A DNA stretch of 64,000 nucleotides. It comes from Bacillota bacterium (lineage in GTDB: Bacteria; Bacillota; Clostridia; Christensenellales; SZUA-584). This document shows, one piece after another, positions 53,165 through 62,989 of the stretch. The DNA lies in assembly GCA_023390815.1 (NCBI GenBank), contig JAEWCC010000035.1, positions 1-64,000 of the forward strand, written 5' to 3'. A program made the translations under genes and the position numbers. The notes beneath the pieces were generated by a model. The model saw only the letters and a program-made list of their open reading frames with translations. It searched no databases and was not told the origin of the DNA. Numbering within the stretch: the stretch's first letter is position 1; each line of letters begins with the position of its first letter.

Positions 53165-54634
53165 TTGGTATACGAGTGGACGTTGAAGCGGATGATGGAT
53201 GCGCTTCAAACGAAGGAGATTTCCGCGCGGGAACTTGCGCAAGCGCTGATCGCCCGAATTGAGGATAAAGAGCCGCAGGTGAGGGCGCTCAACACGCTGT
53301 GCGCAGAGTCGGCGCTCAAGGAAGCTGACGAATCGGATAAGCGCCGCGCCGCAGGGCAGGCATTAAACCCACTTGACGGCATCCCTGTGATCGTAAAGGA
53401 CAATATTTGCACGCGGGGCGTTAAGACCACGTGCTCTTCGCGCATGCTCGAGAATTTCGTGCCGCCATACGACGCGCACGTGATCGAACAGTTCCGGCAA
53501 AAGGGCATCATTGTGCTCGGCAAAGCCAACATGGACGAATTTGCGATGGGTTCATCCACCGAGAACAGCGCATTTCATACCACCGCGAACCCGTGGGATT
53601 TAAGCCGCGTACCGGGCGGTTCATCGGGCGGCAGCACAACGGCGGTTGCAGCGGGCTATGCGCCGTTTGCGCTGGGCTCCGATACGGGCGGCAGCATCCG
53701 GCAGCCCGCTTCGTACTGCGGCGTTGTGGGCTTAAAGCCCACCTATGGGGCCGTGTCGCGGTACGGCCTCATCGCTTTTGCGTCCTCTCTCGATCAAATC
53801 GGACCGGTTACGCGCAGTGTGGAAGACGCTGCGATTGCACTCAATGCGATATGCGGGCATGACCATCGCGACTCCACATCGCTCGATATCGTTCATCCCG
53901 ATTACTCAAAAACCATCGGCTCCGATGTTCGGGGCATGCGCATCGGTCTACCGAAGGAGTATTTTGGTGCCGGGCTCGATGCAGACGTAAAAGCTGCAGT
54001 CGAAAAGGCGGTGAAGGCGCTGGAGTCCGCGGGCGCGGTGGTGGAGGAAGCCACGCTGCCTACGTTTGACTGCGCGCTGTCTGCCTACTATATCATCTCA
54101 TCAGCCGAAGCGGCGTCCAACCTTTCCCGGTTTGACGGCGTTAAATACGGCTACCGCGCAAAACAATATGACGGCCTTGTGGATATGTACGTTAAGACCC
54201 GCAACGAGGGGTTTGGACCGGAGGTCAAACGTCGTATCATGCTGGGCAACTATGTGCTCAGCGCGGGCTACTACGATGCGTACTATTTAAAGGCACTTAA
54301 GGTGCGCACGCTCATCAAACGGGACTTCGACGCGCTGTTCGAGAGATTTGACTGCATCCTGTCGCCCGCCGCGCCCACGCCCGCATTTAAGGCGGGGGAG
54401 AAGAACGACCCGATGAGCATGTACTTAACCGACATCTATACCGTGCCCATTAATATCGCAGGACTTGCCGCCATTTCCGTTCCATGTGCGCTGAGCGGAG
54501 ACGGGCTTCCGATCGGCCTGCAGATCATTGCCAAACCGCTCGGCGAACCGGAGGCGCTGCGCGCCGCGTATGCGCTGGAGCAGGCGGTAGGCGATATTGG
54601 AAAGCCTTCGTTCAAAGGGGGGGTACGGGCATGA
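53165..54634 (+). CDS. gatA: Asp-tRNA(Asn)/Glu-tRNA(Gln) amidotransferase subunit A
   Basis: Glutaminase subunit, 489 residues from TTG 53165, which has GAGGTGG 5 nt upstream and gives a normal N-terminus. Amidase-signature triad visible: K78 (PVIVKDN), cis-Ser 153 (GGSSGGS) and nucleophile S177 (GSDTGGSIRQ). Overlaps gatB by 4 nt. Confidence 0.96.
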   Translation: MVYEWTLKRMMDALQTKEISARELAQALIARIEDKEPQVRALNTLCAESALKEADESDKRRAAGQALNPLDGIPVIVKDNICTRGVKTTCSSRMLENFVPPYDAHVIEQFRQKGIIVLGKANMDEFAMGSSTENSAFHTTANPWDLSRVPGGSSGGSTTAVAAGYAPFALGSDTGGSIRQPASYCGVVGLKPTYGAVSRYGLIAFASSLDQIGPVTRSVEDAAIALNAICGHDHRDSTSLDIVHPDYSKTIGSDVRGMRIGLPKEYFGAGLDADVKAAVEKAVKALESAGAVVEEATLPTFDCALSAYYIISSAEAASNLSRFDGVKYGYRAKQYDGLVDMYVKTRNEGFGPEVKRRIMLGNYVLSAGYYDAYYLKALKVRTLIKRDFDALFERFDCILSPAAPTPAFKAGEKNDPMSMYLTDIYTVPINIAGLAAISVPCALSGDGLPIGLQIIAKPLGEPEALRAAYALEQAVGDIGKPSFKGGVRA

Positions 54635-56061
54635 AGTACGAAACCGTGATCGGGCTCGAAGTCCATGTCGAGCTGGCGACCCAAACCAAGATATTCTGCG
54701 GCTGCGAGAACAAGTTCGGCGGGGAGCCGAATACCCATTGCTGCCCCGTATGCACCGGCATGCCCGGTGTGCTGCCTGTGCTCAACGAAAAAGTAGTCGA
54801 GTTCGCGGCGAAAGCAGGGCTCGCTACCCACTGCGAGATCGCCAACTTTTCCAAGATGGACCGGAAGGGATACTACTACCCCGACCTGCCCAAGGCATAT
54901 CAGATATCGCAGTTCGATCTGCCCATCTGCAAGGGCGGCTGGGTCGATATTGAAACCAAAGACGGTTCCAAGCGCATCCGCATCACGCGCATTCACATGG
55001 AGGAAGACGCAGGCAAGCTGCTGCACGACGCCTGCGCCGGTACCGCGGTCGACTATAACCGCTGCGGCGTACCGCTCATCGAAATCGTGACGGAGCCGGA
55101 CCTGCGCAGTGCGGAGGAAACGAGAACCTTCCTTGAAACGCTCAAGGCCATCATGCAATATACGGGCGTATCGGACTGCAAGATGCAGGAAGGCTCGCTG
55201 CGCTGCGATGTGAACGTATCGGTGCGCGAAGCGGGTTCCGACAAACTCGGGACGCGCACAGAGATGAAAAATTTGAACAGCTTTTCGGCGGTATACCGCG
55301 CGGTGGAAGCTGAGAGCACGCGGCAGATCGAGGTAATCGAAGACGGCGGCGTCATCCGGCAGGAGACGCGGCGCTTCGACGACGCCAAAGGCAAAAGTTA
55401 TCCGATGCGCGGCAAAGAAGAGGCGCACGATTACCGCTACTTCCCCGATCCGGACCTCGTGCCGGTTACGCTTACGGATGAGCAGATTGAAGCGTTCAGA
55501 GCCGCTCTGCCAGAACTGCCCGCCGCAAAGAAACAGCGCTACGTGGAAGAGCTGGGTCTGCCCGCATACGACGCGGGTGTGCTGACAGCGGAGCGCAGTA
55601 TCTCCATATTTTTTGATGGCTGCATCGCGCTCGGCGGCGATCCCAAGAAGATCAGCAACCTCATCATGACGGACCTTTTAAGGCTGCTTAAGGAAGACGG
55701 CATTTCACCCGATGATAACCCCGTAACACCGGAGCAGCTTGTGGAGACGCTTCGCCTGGTGGACGAGGGAAAGGTCAATATCACGGTCGCCAAATCGGTA
55801 TTCGAGGAAGTTTTCCGCAGCGGCGGCTCTCCGGCTCAGATTGTAGAAAGCAAGGGCCTCGCGCAGATCAATGATACCGGCGCGATCCGCTCGCTGATAC
55901 AGGATATTATCGCCAAAAATCCCGGCCCCGTGGCGGACTACAAAGGCGGCAAGCAAAAAGCGCTGACGTTCTTCGTAGGACAGGTGATGAAGGCGATGGG
56001 TGGAAAGGCAAACCCGAAGGCGGTTAACGAAATCGCGGTAGAGGAGCTTGACAAGGCATAA
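54631..56061 (+). CDS. gatB: Asp-tRNA(Asn)/Glu-tRNA(Gln) amidotransferase subunit B
   Basis: Transamidase subunit binding the mischarged tRNA, 476 residues. YETVIGLEVHVEL at the start, zinc Cys pairs CGC and CCPVC, YPDLPKAYQISQ, MKNLNSF and a C-terminal GatB/YqeY tail domain. ATG overlaps the gatA stop. Last gene of the galU-to-gatB run, followed by a terminator. Confidence 0.97.
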   Translation: MKYETVIGLEVHVELATQTKIFCGCENKFGGEPNTHCCPVCTGMPGVLPVLNEKVVEFAAKAGLATHCEIANFSKMDRKGYYYPDLPKAYQISQFDLPICKGGWVDIETKDGSKRIRITRIHMEEDAGKLLHDACAGTAVDYNRCGVPLIEIVTEPDLRSAEETRTFLETLKAIMQYTGVSDCKMQEGSLRCDVNVSVREAGSDKLGTRTEMKNLNSFSAVYRAVEAESTRQIEVIEDGGVIRQETRRFDDAKGKSYPMRGKEEAHDYRYFPDPDLVPVTLTDEQIEAFRAALPELPAAKKQRYVEELGLPAYDAGVLTAERSISIFFDGCIALGGDPKKISNLIMTDLLRLLKEDGISPDDNPVTPEQLVETLRLVDEGKVNITVAKSVFEEVFRSGGSPAQIVESKGLAQINDTGAIRSLIQDIIAKNPGPVADYKGGKQKALTFFVGQVMKAMGGKANPKAVNEIAVEELDKA

Positions 56062-56114
56062 ACGTCGCCCCAGGTCGTAAATTCGTGTATTCGGGCGTAT
56101 AGATAAGTTTTTTT

Positions 56115-56145
56115 AAGCATTTTCATCAAAAATGCTTATTTTTTT
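56115..56145 (+). terminator. Intrinsic terminator after gatB
   Basis: AAGCATTTT (56115-56123) and AAAATGCTT (56129-56137), 5-nt loop, then A and seven T's. Ends the galU-gatB operon. Confidence 0.85.
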
Positions 56146-56164
56146 AATACTGGTGTGTTATAAT
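56141..56164 (+). promoter_or_regulatory. Putative promoter for yicC-rsmB operon
   Basis: TATAAT (56159-56164) with upstream TG (TGTTATAAT, extended -10). The -35 region lies in the T-tract of the previous terminator (TTATTT at 56136-56141), so the two signals abut. Confidence 0.55.
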
Positions 56165-56195
56165 CATCTTCAAATCACTGCAAGGTGGCGATATT

Positions 56196-57074
56196 ATTTT
56201 ACGCAGCATGACTGGCTTCGGCAGAGCCGAGGCAGAAAAAGCCGGACGGCGGGTCACAATTGAACTCAAGGCAGTTAATCAGCGGTATCTGGACCTTAAC
56301 GTCCGGGCACCGATTACGCTTGGGTTCGCAGAAGAACATATCCGCAAATCGATTAAAGCGCGCCTTTCGCGTGGCCGCATCGACGTTTATGTCGGGTACA
56401 GCGCCATGGAGGCGGAGACGAAGAAAGCCACCGCGGATGTTGGCCTGATTACATCCTATGTGCAGGCCGCGAGGCAAGCCGGGCATAAGGCGGGGCTGAA
56501 AGACGACATCAAGCTTTCGCATATTCTGCGTATACCCGATGTAATCCGCATTGAGGGCGCGCAGGAAAATGAGGACGCGCTGCTGGGCCTTGTTGACGAG
56601 GCCTTGTCCGCCGCATTGGGGGCACTGGCCGATATGCGCGCGCGGGAAGGCGCGTCGCTTCAGCAAAGCCTCGTGCAGTACCTCGGCGAACTTTCCGGAA
56701 TCGTCAGCGTAATCGACGCCGAAAAGGATACAGTGCCCAAAGAGGGCGCGGAGAAGTTGAAGGCGCGTATATCCGATCTGCTGGCCGGCAACGACATAGA
56801 CGAAACGCGCTTCAACGCCGAAGTGGCTTATATTGCCGACCGGGCGGACATTTCCGAAGAGCTTGTACGCCTGAGGACGCATATTACGCAGTTTGAAGCC
56901 GCCATGAAGCCCTCGGAGGCCGTAGGCCGCAAGCTTGATTTCATGGTGCAGGAGATGAACCGCGAGCTTAATACGATCGGCTCCAAGTCTTCCAGCATGG
57001 TCATCACAAACGCGGTGATCGAAGGGAAAAGCGTCGTAGAAAAGATCCGCGAGCAAGTACAGAATATCGAATAA
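56196..57074 (+). CDS. yicC: YicC family endoribonuclease-like protein, probable ATT start
   Basis: About 292 residues. N-terminal YicC_N domain and C-terminal DUF1732 (VGRKLDFMVQEMNRELNTIGSKS), a family linked to RNA decay. The family begins M-(I/L)-(R/K)-S-MTGFGR. Here those residues are read from ATT 56196 (I/M-L-R-S-MTGFGR), which also has AGGTGG 7 nt upstream; ATG 56208 would lose four conserved residues and has its ribosome-binding site 19 nt away. The start is therefore probably the rare ATT; if not, use 56208. Confidence 0.85.
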   Translation: MLRSMTGFGRAEAEKAGRRVTIELKAVNQRYLDLNVRAPITLGFAEEHIRKSIKARLSRGRIDVYVGYSAMEAETKKATADVGLITSYVQAARQAGHKAGLKDDIKLSHILRIPDVIRIEGAQENEDALLGLVDEALSAALGALADMRAREGASLQQSLVQYLGELSGIVSVIDAEKDTVPKEGAEKLKARISDLLAGNDIDETRFNAEVAYIADRADISEELVRLRTHITQFEAAMKPSEAVGRKLDFMVQEMNRELNTIGSKSSSMVITNAVIEGKSVVEKIREQVQNIE

Positions 57075-57090
57075 TCTTGGGAGGCAACTT

Positions 57091-57351
57091 ATGAGCATTC
57101 GACTGATCAATATTGGATTTGGCAATATCGTATCAGCCAACCGGTTAATCGCCATCGTCAGCCCCGAATCCGCGCCGATCAAGCGCATTATCCAGGAAGC
57201 GCGGCAGAAAGGCAATCTGATCGACGCGACATATGGCAGGAGAACGCGCGCTGTGGTCATTACCGACAGCGATCATGTGATTCTCTCGGCGGTACAGCCT
57301 GAGACGGTGGCGCACCGGCTTACGGACAAAGATACGGACATCGAGGAGTAA
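57091..57351 (+). CDS. remA: Extracellular matrix regulator RemA family
   Basis: 86 residues, DUF370/YlzA. LINIGFGNIVSANRLIAIVSPESAPIKR is near-invariant. In Bacillus RemA is a DNA-binding activator of matrix genes forming ring-like oligomers; in Clostridia its targets are mostly unknown. RBS GGGAGG before ATG. Between yicC and gmk, its usual place. Confidence 0.95.
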   Translation: MSIRLINIGFGNIVSANRLIAIVSPESAPIKRIIQEARQKGNLIDATYGRRTRAVVITDSDHVILSAVQPETVAHRLTDKDTDIEE

Positions 57352-57353
57352 GC

Positions 57354-57965
57354 ATGGGCAAAGGGTTGCTGATCGTACTGTCGGGACCTTCCGGGGCGGG
57401 AAAGGGTACCGTCTGCAAAGCGCTGCTCGCAAAGCATCCGGAAGTCGCGCTCTCCATATCGTGCACGACGCGGTCTCCGCGTAACAACGAGAAGGAAGGC
57501 GTGAATTACTTCTTCAAAAGCGAAGAGGAATTCAAAGAGCTGATCCAACAGGACGAGTTTTTGGAGCATGCCTGCGTATATGGAAACTACTATGGTACGC
57601 CCAAGAGTTTTGTCGCGCAGAAGCTCGAAGAGGGCCGCGATGTGATGCTCGAAATTGACGTGCAGGGTGCTCTGAGGGCGAAGAAGATATTTCCCGACGG
57701 CGTGCTGATTTTTCTGGTTCCGCCTTCCATGGAGGAGTTGGAGCGCCGTATTCGGGGCCGCGCCACTGAAAGCGAGGAGCAGATTCAAACGCGGCTCGGC
57801 AAGGCAAAAAGCGAAATGGCCCAGGTGGAACGGTACGATTATGTGATCGTAAACGACCATATCGAGCGCGTCGTAGACGAGATCGAAAGCATCATTGAAG
57901 CGGAAAAGCTCAAGGTGAAACGTGCAAAAAAAGAATTTGAAGATATGAGGAGAAAAAAACTATGA
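57354..57965 (+). CDS. gmk: Guanylate kinase
   Basis: GMP to GDP, 203 residues. P-loop GPSGAGKGT (11-19), SCTTRSPRNNEKEGVNYFF GMP-binding region, EIDVQGALR. Starts 2 nt after remA stop and overlaps rpoZ by 4 nt. Confidence 0.97.
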   Translation: MGKGLLIVLSGPSGAGKGTVCKALLAKHPEVALSISCTTRSPRNNEKEGVNYFFKSEEEFKELIQQDEFLEHACVYGNYYGTPKSFVAQKLEEGRDVMLEIDVQGALRAKKIFPDGVLIFLVPPSMEELERRIRGRATESEEQIQTRLGKAKSEMAQVERYDYVIVNDHIERVVDEIESIIEAEKLKVKRAKKEFEDMRRKKL

Positions 57966-58162
57966 TGTACCCAGGAGTCAGCGAGCTGAAGGAAAAAGCA
58001 GACTGCCGTTATACACTCGTGGTGGAATCCGCCAAACGCGCGCGGCAGCTCGTGGACGGTGCGGAACCGCTTACCGAAACACAGGAAGCCAACCCCGTTT
58101 CGCAGGCCGCCAAAGAAATCTACTACGACAAGATCACATACATATCGCCCGAGGAGGGCTGA
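57962..58162 (+). CDS. rpoZ: RNA polymerase omega subunit
   Basis: 66 residues, short but typical for Clostridia. YPGVSELKEKADCRYTLVVESAKRARQLV carries the conserved omega helix; KEIYYDKITY follows. Coupled to gmk. Confidence 0.92.
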   Translation: MMYPGVSELKEKADCRYTLVVESAKRARQLVDGAEPLTETQEANPVSQAAKEIYYDKITYISPEEG

Positions 58163-58167
58163 GCACG

Positions 58168-59364
58168 ATGCCGCAAACCGTCGTGGTCGGTGTCTCGGGA
58201 GGTATCGCGGCGTATAAATCGGCCTATCTCGTGAGCGCCCTTAAAAAGCGCTTCGACGTACACGTCATCATGACGGAAAACGCGCTGGAATTTGTGAGCG
58301 CGCTGACGTTCGAGACGCTTTCCGGCAACGCCGTGGTCACCGGCACATTCGAGAGAACGCAGGAGTTCAATGTCAAACACGTCTCGCTGGCGCAAAAGGC
58401 GGACGTGTTTATTGTCGCGCCCGCAACCGCGAACGTGATCGCAAAGGTGGCGTCCGGTATCGCGGATGATATGCTCACAACGACGATACTTGCCGCGAAA
58501 TGCCCTTTGATATTCGCGCCCGCTATGAACACCGCAATGTTCGAAGACACAGCGACACAGGAAAATATGAAAATACTCAAATCGCGCGGGTATTCCGTGA
58601 TGGATACGGGCGTGGGTCTGCTGGCCTGCGGCGATACCGGCAGCGGGCGAATGCGCGAACCCGACGAAATTATTGCGTATATGGAAAATGTGCTGTCATC
58701 GCTTCACGCATTGCAGGGGGTCCGCGTGCTCATTTCCGCCGGGCCTACGCGGGAAATGATCGATCCGGTACGTTATCTCTCCAACCGTTCCTCCGGAAAA
58801 ATGGGGTACGCCATTGCGCAGGCGGCTATCGATATGGGCGCGGACGTGACGCTCGTAACCGGACCGGTTGAACTTGAAGCGCCTATGAAAGCACGACGCG
58901 TAGACGTGGTTTCGGCGGCCGATATGGCGGACGAAATGCTGAGCAGATCGTCCGAGGCCGATATCATCATCATGGCCGCTGCGGTCGCGGACTACACACC
59001 GAAGGCTTACATTCCGCAGAAAATCAAAAAGGGCGGCGATATGAGCATCGAGCTTGTGCGGACTCAGGATATTTTGAAAGAACTCGGGGAGCGCAAGCGC
59101 CCGGAGCAATTGCTGATGGGCTTTGCCGCCGAAACACAGCAGTTTGAGGACAATGCCAAGGACAAGCTTTTACGCAAGAAGCTCGACATCATCGCCTTGA
59201 ATGACGTGTCCCGGCCGGGCGAGGGCTTCGGCTCGGACAGCAACAATATCCGCCTTTTTTTAAGCGACGGTACGGAGGAGGATCTCGGCAGCGCGGACAA
59301 GCATATGCTCGCAAAGCAGATTATCGCGCGCGCAGCGCAGCGGTATCGGGCGCTTCCGAGGTAG
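58168..59364 (+). CDS. coaBC: Phosphopantothenoylcysteine decarboxylase/phosphopantothenate-cysteine ligase
   Basis: Bifunctional CoA biosynthesis enzyme, 398 residues. CoaC flavoprotein domain (about 1-180; VVGVSGGIAAYKS, HVSLAQKADVFIVAPATANVIAK, FAPAMNTAMF) then CoaB domain (SAGPTREMIDPVRYLSNRSSGKMGYAIA). Works with coaD at 9.1 kb in the same pathway. Confidence 0.96.
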   Translation: MPQTVVVGVSGGIAAYKSAYLVSALKKRFDVHVIMTENALEFVSALTFETLSGNAVVTGTFERTQEFNVKHVSLAQKADVFIVAPATANVIAKVASGIADDMLTTTILAAKCPLIFAPAMNTAMFEDTATQENMKILKSRGYSVMDTGVGLLACGDTGSGRMREPDEIIAYMENVLSSLHALQGVRVLISAGPTREMIDPVRYLSNRSSGKMGYAIAQAAIDMGADVTLVTGPVELEAPMKARRVDVVSAADMADEMLSRSSEADIIIMAAAVADYTPKAYIPQKIKKGGDMSIELVRTQDILKELGERKRPEQLLMGFAAETQQFEDNAKDKLLRKKLDIIALNDVSRPGEGFGSDSNNIRLFLSDGTEEDLGSADKHMLAKQIIARAAQRYRALPR

Positions 59365-59367
59365 GCC

Positions 59368-61575
59368 ATGTTTGCGAGGGTCATCATCGACATCGTGCAC
59401 TCCGGCGTCGACAAGGTGTTTGAATACGCGGTGCCGGAAGAGTTGCATATCGAAGCCGGGTTTCGCGTACGGGTTCCGTTCGGCAGGGGCAATACGCTCA
59501 AAGAAGGCTATGTGCTGGCGTTGTCCAATGCCTGCGAATATGATGAAAGCCTCGTCAAGCCCATCCATTCAGTCATCTCCGACTTCGCCGCGCTGACATC
59601 CGGACAGATCAAGCTGGCGCACATGGTGCGGCGCTATTATCATACGACGCTGGCCTGTGCGCTGCGGCTGATGTTTCCGGCCGAGATGCGGGGTGGCCGC
59701 GTCAAGGACCGCTATGAGCGCGAGTTTGTCTGCGCGTTAACCGGCGCGGAACTGACTGAGGCTTTGGCTGCGCTCGGCAAAGCGCCCAAGCAGAAGGCCG
59801 TACTCGAAGCGATAGCCGACGGTCCGGTTACGGCACAAGAACTGGAGCAATTACTTCCCGGCAGCACCTCCGCGCGGGACGCGTTGATAAAAAAGGGCAT
59901 TATCACAGCTTATCAGAAGGAAGCATTCCGAATCACGCGGCGCAGCGCCGAGCTGGAGCCGGATTACGCGCTCTCGGACGATCAGCAGAACGCCGTGAAC
60001 AAGATCACCTCTAAAACCGGCAAATACCTGCTGCACGGCGTAACGGGCAGCGGCAAGACAGAAGTCTATATCCGCATCGTGCGCGATTGCCTCGCAAAAG
60101 GAAGAAGCGCAATCGTGCTCGTACCGGAGATATCGCTGACGCCGCAGCTCGTCGAAATGTTCGAGCGGCGCATCGGCGAGGAGATCGCCGTATACCATTC
60201 CACGCTGTCGGCAGGAGAACGTTACGACGAGTGGAAACGCATGGTTTCGGGACGCGCCCGCGTCGTGGTGGGGGCACGCTCCGCCGTGTTCGCGCCGCTG
60301 CGAAATGTGGGCGCAATCATCATCGATGAGGAGCACGAGACGAGCTACCGGTCGGATACGCATCCGCGCTATACCGCGCACGAGATTGCGCGCATGCGCG
60401 CAAACATCGAAGACGCTTCGCTGGTACTTGCTTCCGCGACGCCTTCGGTGGAAAGCTACATTAAGGCAAAAAACGGCATCTATCAATTGGTCTCAATGCC
60501 CAGCCGCCTGTTCGGGCTTAAGCTGCCCGCCGTTCAGGTCGTGGACATGCGCGAAGAAATTTTACGCGGCAACCGCACGATATTCTCCTCGCAGCTGTAT
60601 GATGGCATCAGGGATACCCTGAACGCGGGCAAACAGGTCATGCTCTTTGTGAACCGGCGAGGTTACTCCACGTTCGTGATGTGCCGCGGATGCGGCTATG
60701 TGGAATACTGTGACGACTGCGCGGTCACGATGACTTACCATGCCAATGTCGGCTCGCTGCTGTGCCACTACTGCGGGCGGAAAAGGCCGCTGCGTACGGT
60801 TTGCCCGGAATGCGGGAAACCATACTTAAAGCAGTTCGGCGTGGGCACGCAGCAGGTGGAAGCACATGCGAAAACGTGCTTTCCGGAGGCGCGCATTCTG
60901 CGTATGGACCTTGACACGACGCGCGGCAAAGACGCCCACCGGGAAATCTACGCGCAGTTCAAGGCGGGCGGCGCGGATATCCTGATCGGTACGCAGATGA
61001 TCGCCAAGGGGTTTGATTTTGAGAATGTTAAGCTCGTCGGCGTGGTATCGGCGGACGGATCGCTCTATATCCCGGACTACCGTAGTCCGGAAAAGACGTT
61101 TCAGCTGATCGAGCAGGTAGCGGGACGCGCGGGCCGTAAGGACCCGGGCCAGGTGATTGTGCAGACCTATTCGCCAGAGCACTACGCCATCCAGCGGGCA
61201 TGCCGTCACGATTTTGAAGGTTTCTTCGATGAGGAGATGGACGTGCGAAGATCGGTGCTTCTGCCGCCCTACTCGGTGTATTTCCGTATCGTATTCACGG
61301 GCAGGGACGAGTCGGCGGTTCGCGATGCGTGTCTCGATTTTGAGCGCGGGTTCAAGGAAACGTTTAAAGATGTAGTGGATCAGCTGCTGCTGCTGGATGC
61401 GTCTGAAGCGCCCGTTAAAAAACTGCAGGGCAGTGCACGCTGGCAGATGCTCATCAAAGCACTCAACGACGCGAATCTTGCAGAACTGCGAAACCGGCTG
61501 TATAGTTATATGGATGATAAGCAATATAAAAACTGCGTGTTTGGTCTGGAGATCAATCCGCAGAGCATGATGTAA
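59368..61575 (+). CDS. priA: Primosomal protein N' (replication restart helicase)
   Basis: 735 residues. N-terminal 3'-DNA-binding domain, superfamily 2 helicase with Walker A GVTGSGKT (224-231) and DEEH box, and zinc-binding Cys pairs in CRGCGYVEYCDDC and CHYCG/CPECG. Reloads replisomes at stalled forks. 3 nt after coaBC. Confidence 0.96.
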   Translation: MFARVIIDIVHSGVDKVFEYAVPEELHIEAGFRVRVPFGRGNTLKEGYVLALSNACEYDESLVKPIHSVISDFAALTSGQIKLAHMVRRYYHTTLACALRLMFPAEMRGGRVKDRYEREFVCALTGAELTEALAALGKAPKQKAVLEAIADGPVTAQELEQLLPGSTSARDALIKKGIITAYQKEAFRITRRSAELEPDYALSDDQQNAVNKITSKTGKYLLHGVTGSGKTEVYIRIVRDCLAKGRSAIVLVPEISLTPQLVEMFERRIGEEIAVYHSTLSAGERYDEWKRMVSGRARVVVGARSAVFAPLRNVGAIIIDEEHETSYRSDTHPRYTAHEIARMRANIEDASLVLASATPSVESYIKAKNGIYQLVSMPSRLFGLKLPAVQVVDMREEILRGNRTIFSSQLYDGIRDTLNAGKQVMLFVNRRGYSTFVMCRGCGYVEYCDDCAVTMTYHANVGSLLCHYCGRKRPLRTVCPECGKPYLKQFGVGTQQVEAHAKTCFPEARILRMDLDTTRGKDAHREIYAQFKAGGADILIGTQMIAKGFDFENVKLVGVVSADGSLYIPDYRSPEKTFQLIEQVAGRAGRKDPGQVIVQTYSPEHYAIQRACRHDFEGFFDEEMDVRRSVLLPPYSVYFRIVFTGRDESAVRDACLDFERGFKETFKDVVDQLLLLDASEAPVKKLQGSARWQMLIKALNDANLAELRNRLYSYMDDKQYKNCVFGLEINPQSMM

Positions 61576-61586
61576 GGGGAGAAAGC

Positions 61587-62039
61587 ATGGCGATCAGAGA
61601 CATCGTCAAGGGCAAGGACAACGTCGCACTGCGGAAGGTATCGCGCGATGTACGGCAGATTACGCCGCATATTTTGACCCTTCTGGACGATATGAAGGAG
61701 ACATTGCACGCGGAAGAAGGCGTCGGGCTCGCCGCGCCGCAGGTGGGCGTGCTGCGCCGTATTGCGGTCGTGGAATACGAAGAACGGTATTATGAACTGA
61801 TCAATCCGAAAATCGTCGATTTCTCGGGAGAAGCCATCGAGGAGGAAGGGTGCCTATCCATACCAGGGGTACGCGGCCGCGTGAAACGCCCCGATAGCGT
61901 TACGGCGCAGTTTATGGACCGTCACGGCAGAAAGAAAAAGCTGACCGTCACCGGCATTGCAGCGCGCGCGTTCTGTCATGAGATTGACCATCTCGACGGC
62001 GTGCTGTTTGTCGATAAGGTACTCAAGGAGAAGGAATGA
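61587..62039 (+). CDS. def: Peptide deformylase
   Basis: Removes formyl from N-terminal Met. 150 residues. Motifs GVGLAAPQVG (46-54 region), EEGCLSIPG with metal ligand C89, and HEIDH with H131, E132, H135. Overlaps fmt by 4 nt, pairing formylation and deformylation. Confidence 0.97.
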   Translation: MAIRDIVKGKDNVALRKVSRDVRQITPHILTLLDDMKETLHAEEGVGLAAPQVGVLRRIAVVEYEERYYELINPKIVDFSGEAIEEEGCLSIPGVRGRVKRPDSVTAQFMDRHGRKKKLTVTGIAARAFCHEIDHLDGVLFVDKVLKEKE

Positions 62040-62989
62040 AGATTGTTTTCATGGGCACGCCCGATTTTTCCGTGCCCAGCCTGAAAGCTTTGATATCGCG
62101 CGGCGATGAGATTGCCGCAGTTGTGACGCAGCCCGACCGCCAACGGGGCCGTGGCCAGCGACTGCTACCCTCGCCAGTGAAGGTGCTAGCCGAGGAGCAC
62201 GGCATACCGGTACTGCAGTTTACGCGCATCAAATCGGCCGAAGGCGTGGCGGCGCTGCGCGCAATCGCGCCGGACATGATCGTCACTGCGGCGTTCGGAC
62301 AGATATTATCCAAGGATATCCTCGATATCCCGCCGAAGGGATGCCTCAACGTACACGCGTCGCTGCTGCCCAAATACCGCGGCGCGGCGCCCATCCAGTG
62401 GGCGATCATCAAAGGCGAGACGCAAAGCGGCGTCACGATCATGTATATGAATGAAGGACTCGACACGGGCGATATGATATCCTCCGTCGCCGTGCCGATA
62501 GCTGACGATATGACGGGCGGCCAGCTCTATGAAACGCTGGCGCAGGCCGGCGCGGATTTGCTGATTAAAACGATAGACGACATCGATAGCGGCAAGGCAA
62601 AACGCACGCCGCAAAACGATGCGGAGGCCAGCTATTACCCGCCGCTCAGCAAGGAACTCGGCCGGATCGACTGGAACAAGCCCGCGAAAGAGATTCGCAA
62701 TCTCATCCGTGCGCTGAACCCCGTTCCCGGCACATACGGAGTGATCAACGGCAGCACGATCAAGATCTGGGCAGCCGAATTGACGGAAGGACAGGGGAAA
62801 CCGGGTCAGGTTGACTGCGCGGACACCAAACGGGGTTTGGTGATCGGCACGGGAGACGGGCTACTGCGCATTACCGAGATGCAGGCACCGAACAGCAAGC
62901 GGATGACGCCTGCGGCTTACTTCTGCGGCTGCGCCATGCCCGGAGAGCAGTTCGAGCTATGTCCGGAACAGCCCGAGGTTTTAAAATGA
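62036..62989 (+). CDS. fmt: Methionyl-tRNA formyltransferase
   Basis: 317 residues. N-terminal formyl-THF fold: FMGTPDFSVPSL, active-site N105 and H107 (NVHASLLPKYRGAAPIQWAI) and D144 (GLDTGDM); C-terminal OB domain. Formylates initiator tRNA. Coupled to def and to rsmB. Confidence 0.97.
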   Translation: MKIVFMGTPDFSVPSLKALISRGDEIAAVVTQPDRQRGRGQRLLPSPVKVLAEEHGIPVLQFTRIKSAEGVAALRAIAPDMIVTAAFGQILSKDILDIPPKGCLNVHASLLPKYRGAAPIQWAIIKGETQSGVTIMYMNEGLDTGDMISSVAVPIADDMTGGQLYETLAQAGADLLIKTIDDIDSGKAKRTPQNDAEASYYPPLSKELGRIDWNKPAKEIRNLIRALNPVPGTYGVINGSTIKIWAAELTEGQGKPGQVDCADTKRGLVIGTGDGLLRITEMQAPNSKRMTPAAYFCGCAMPGEQFELCPEQPEVLK

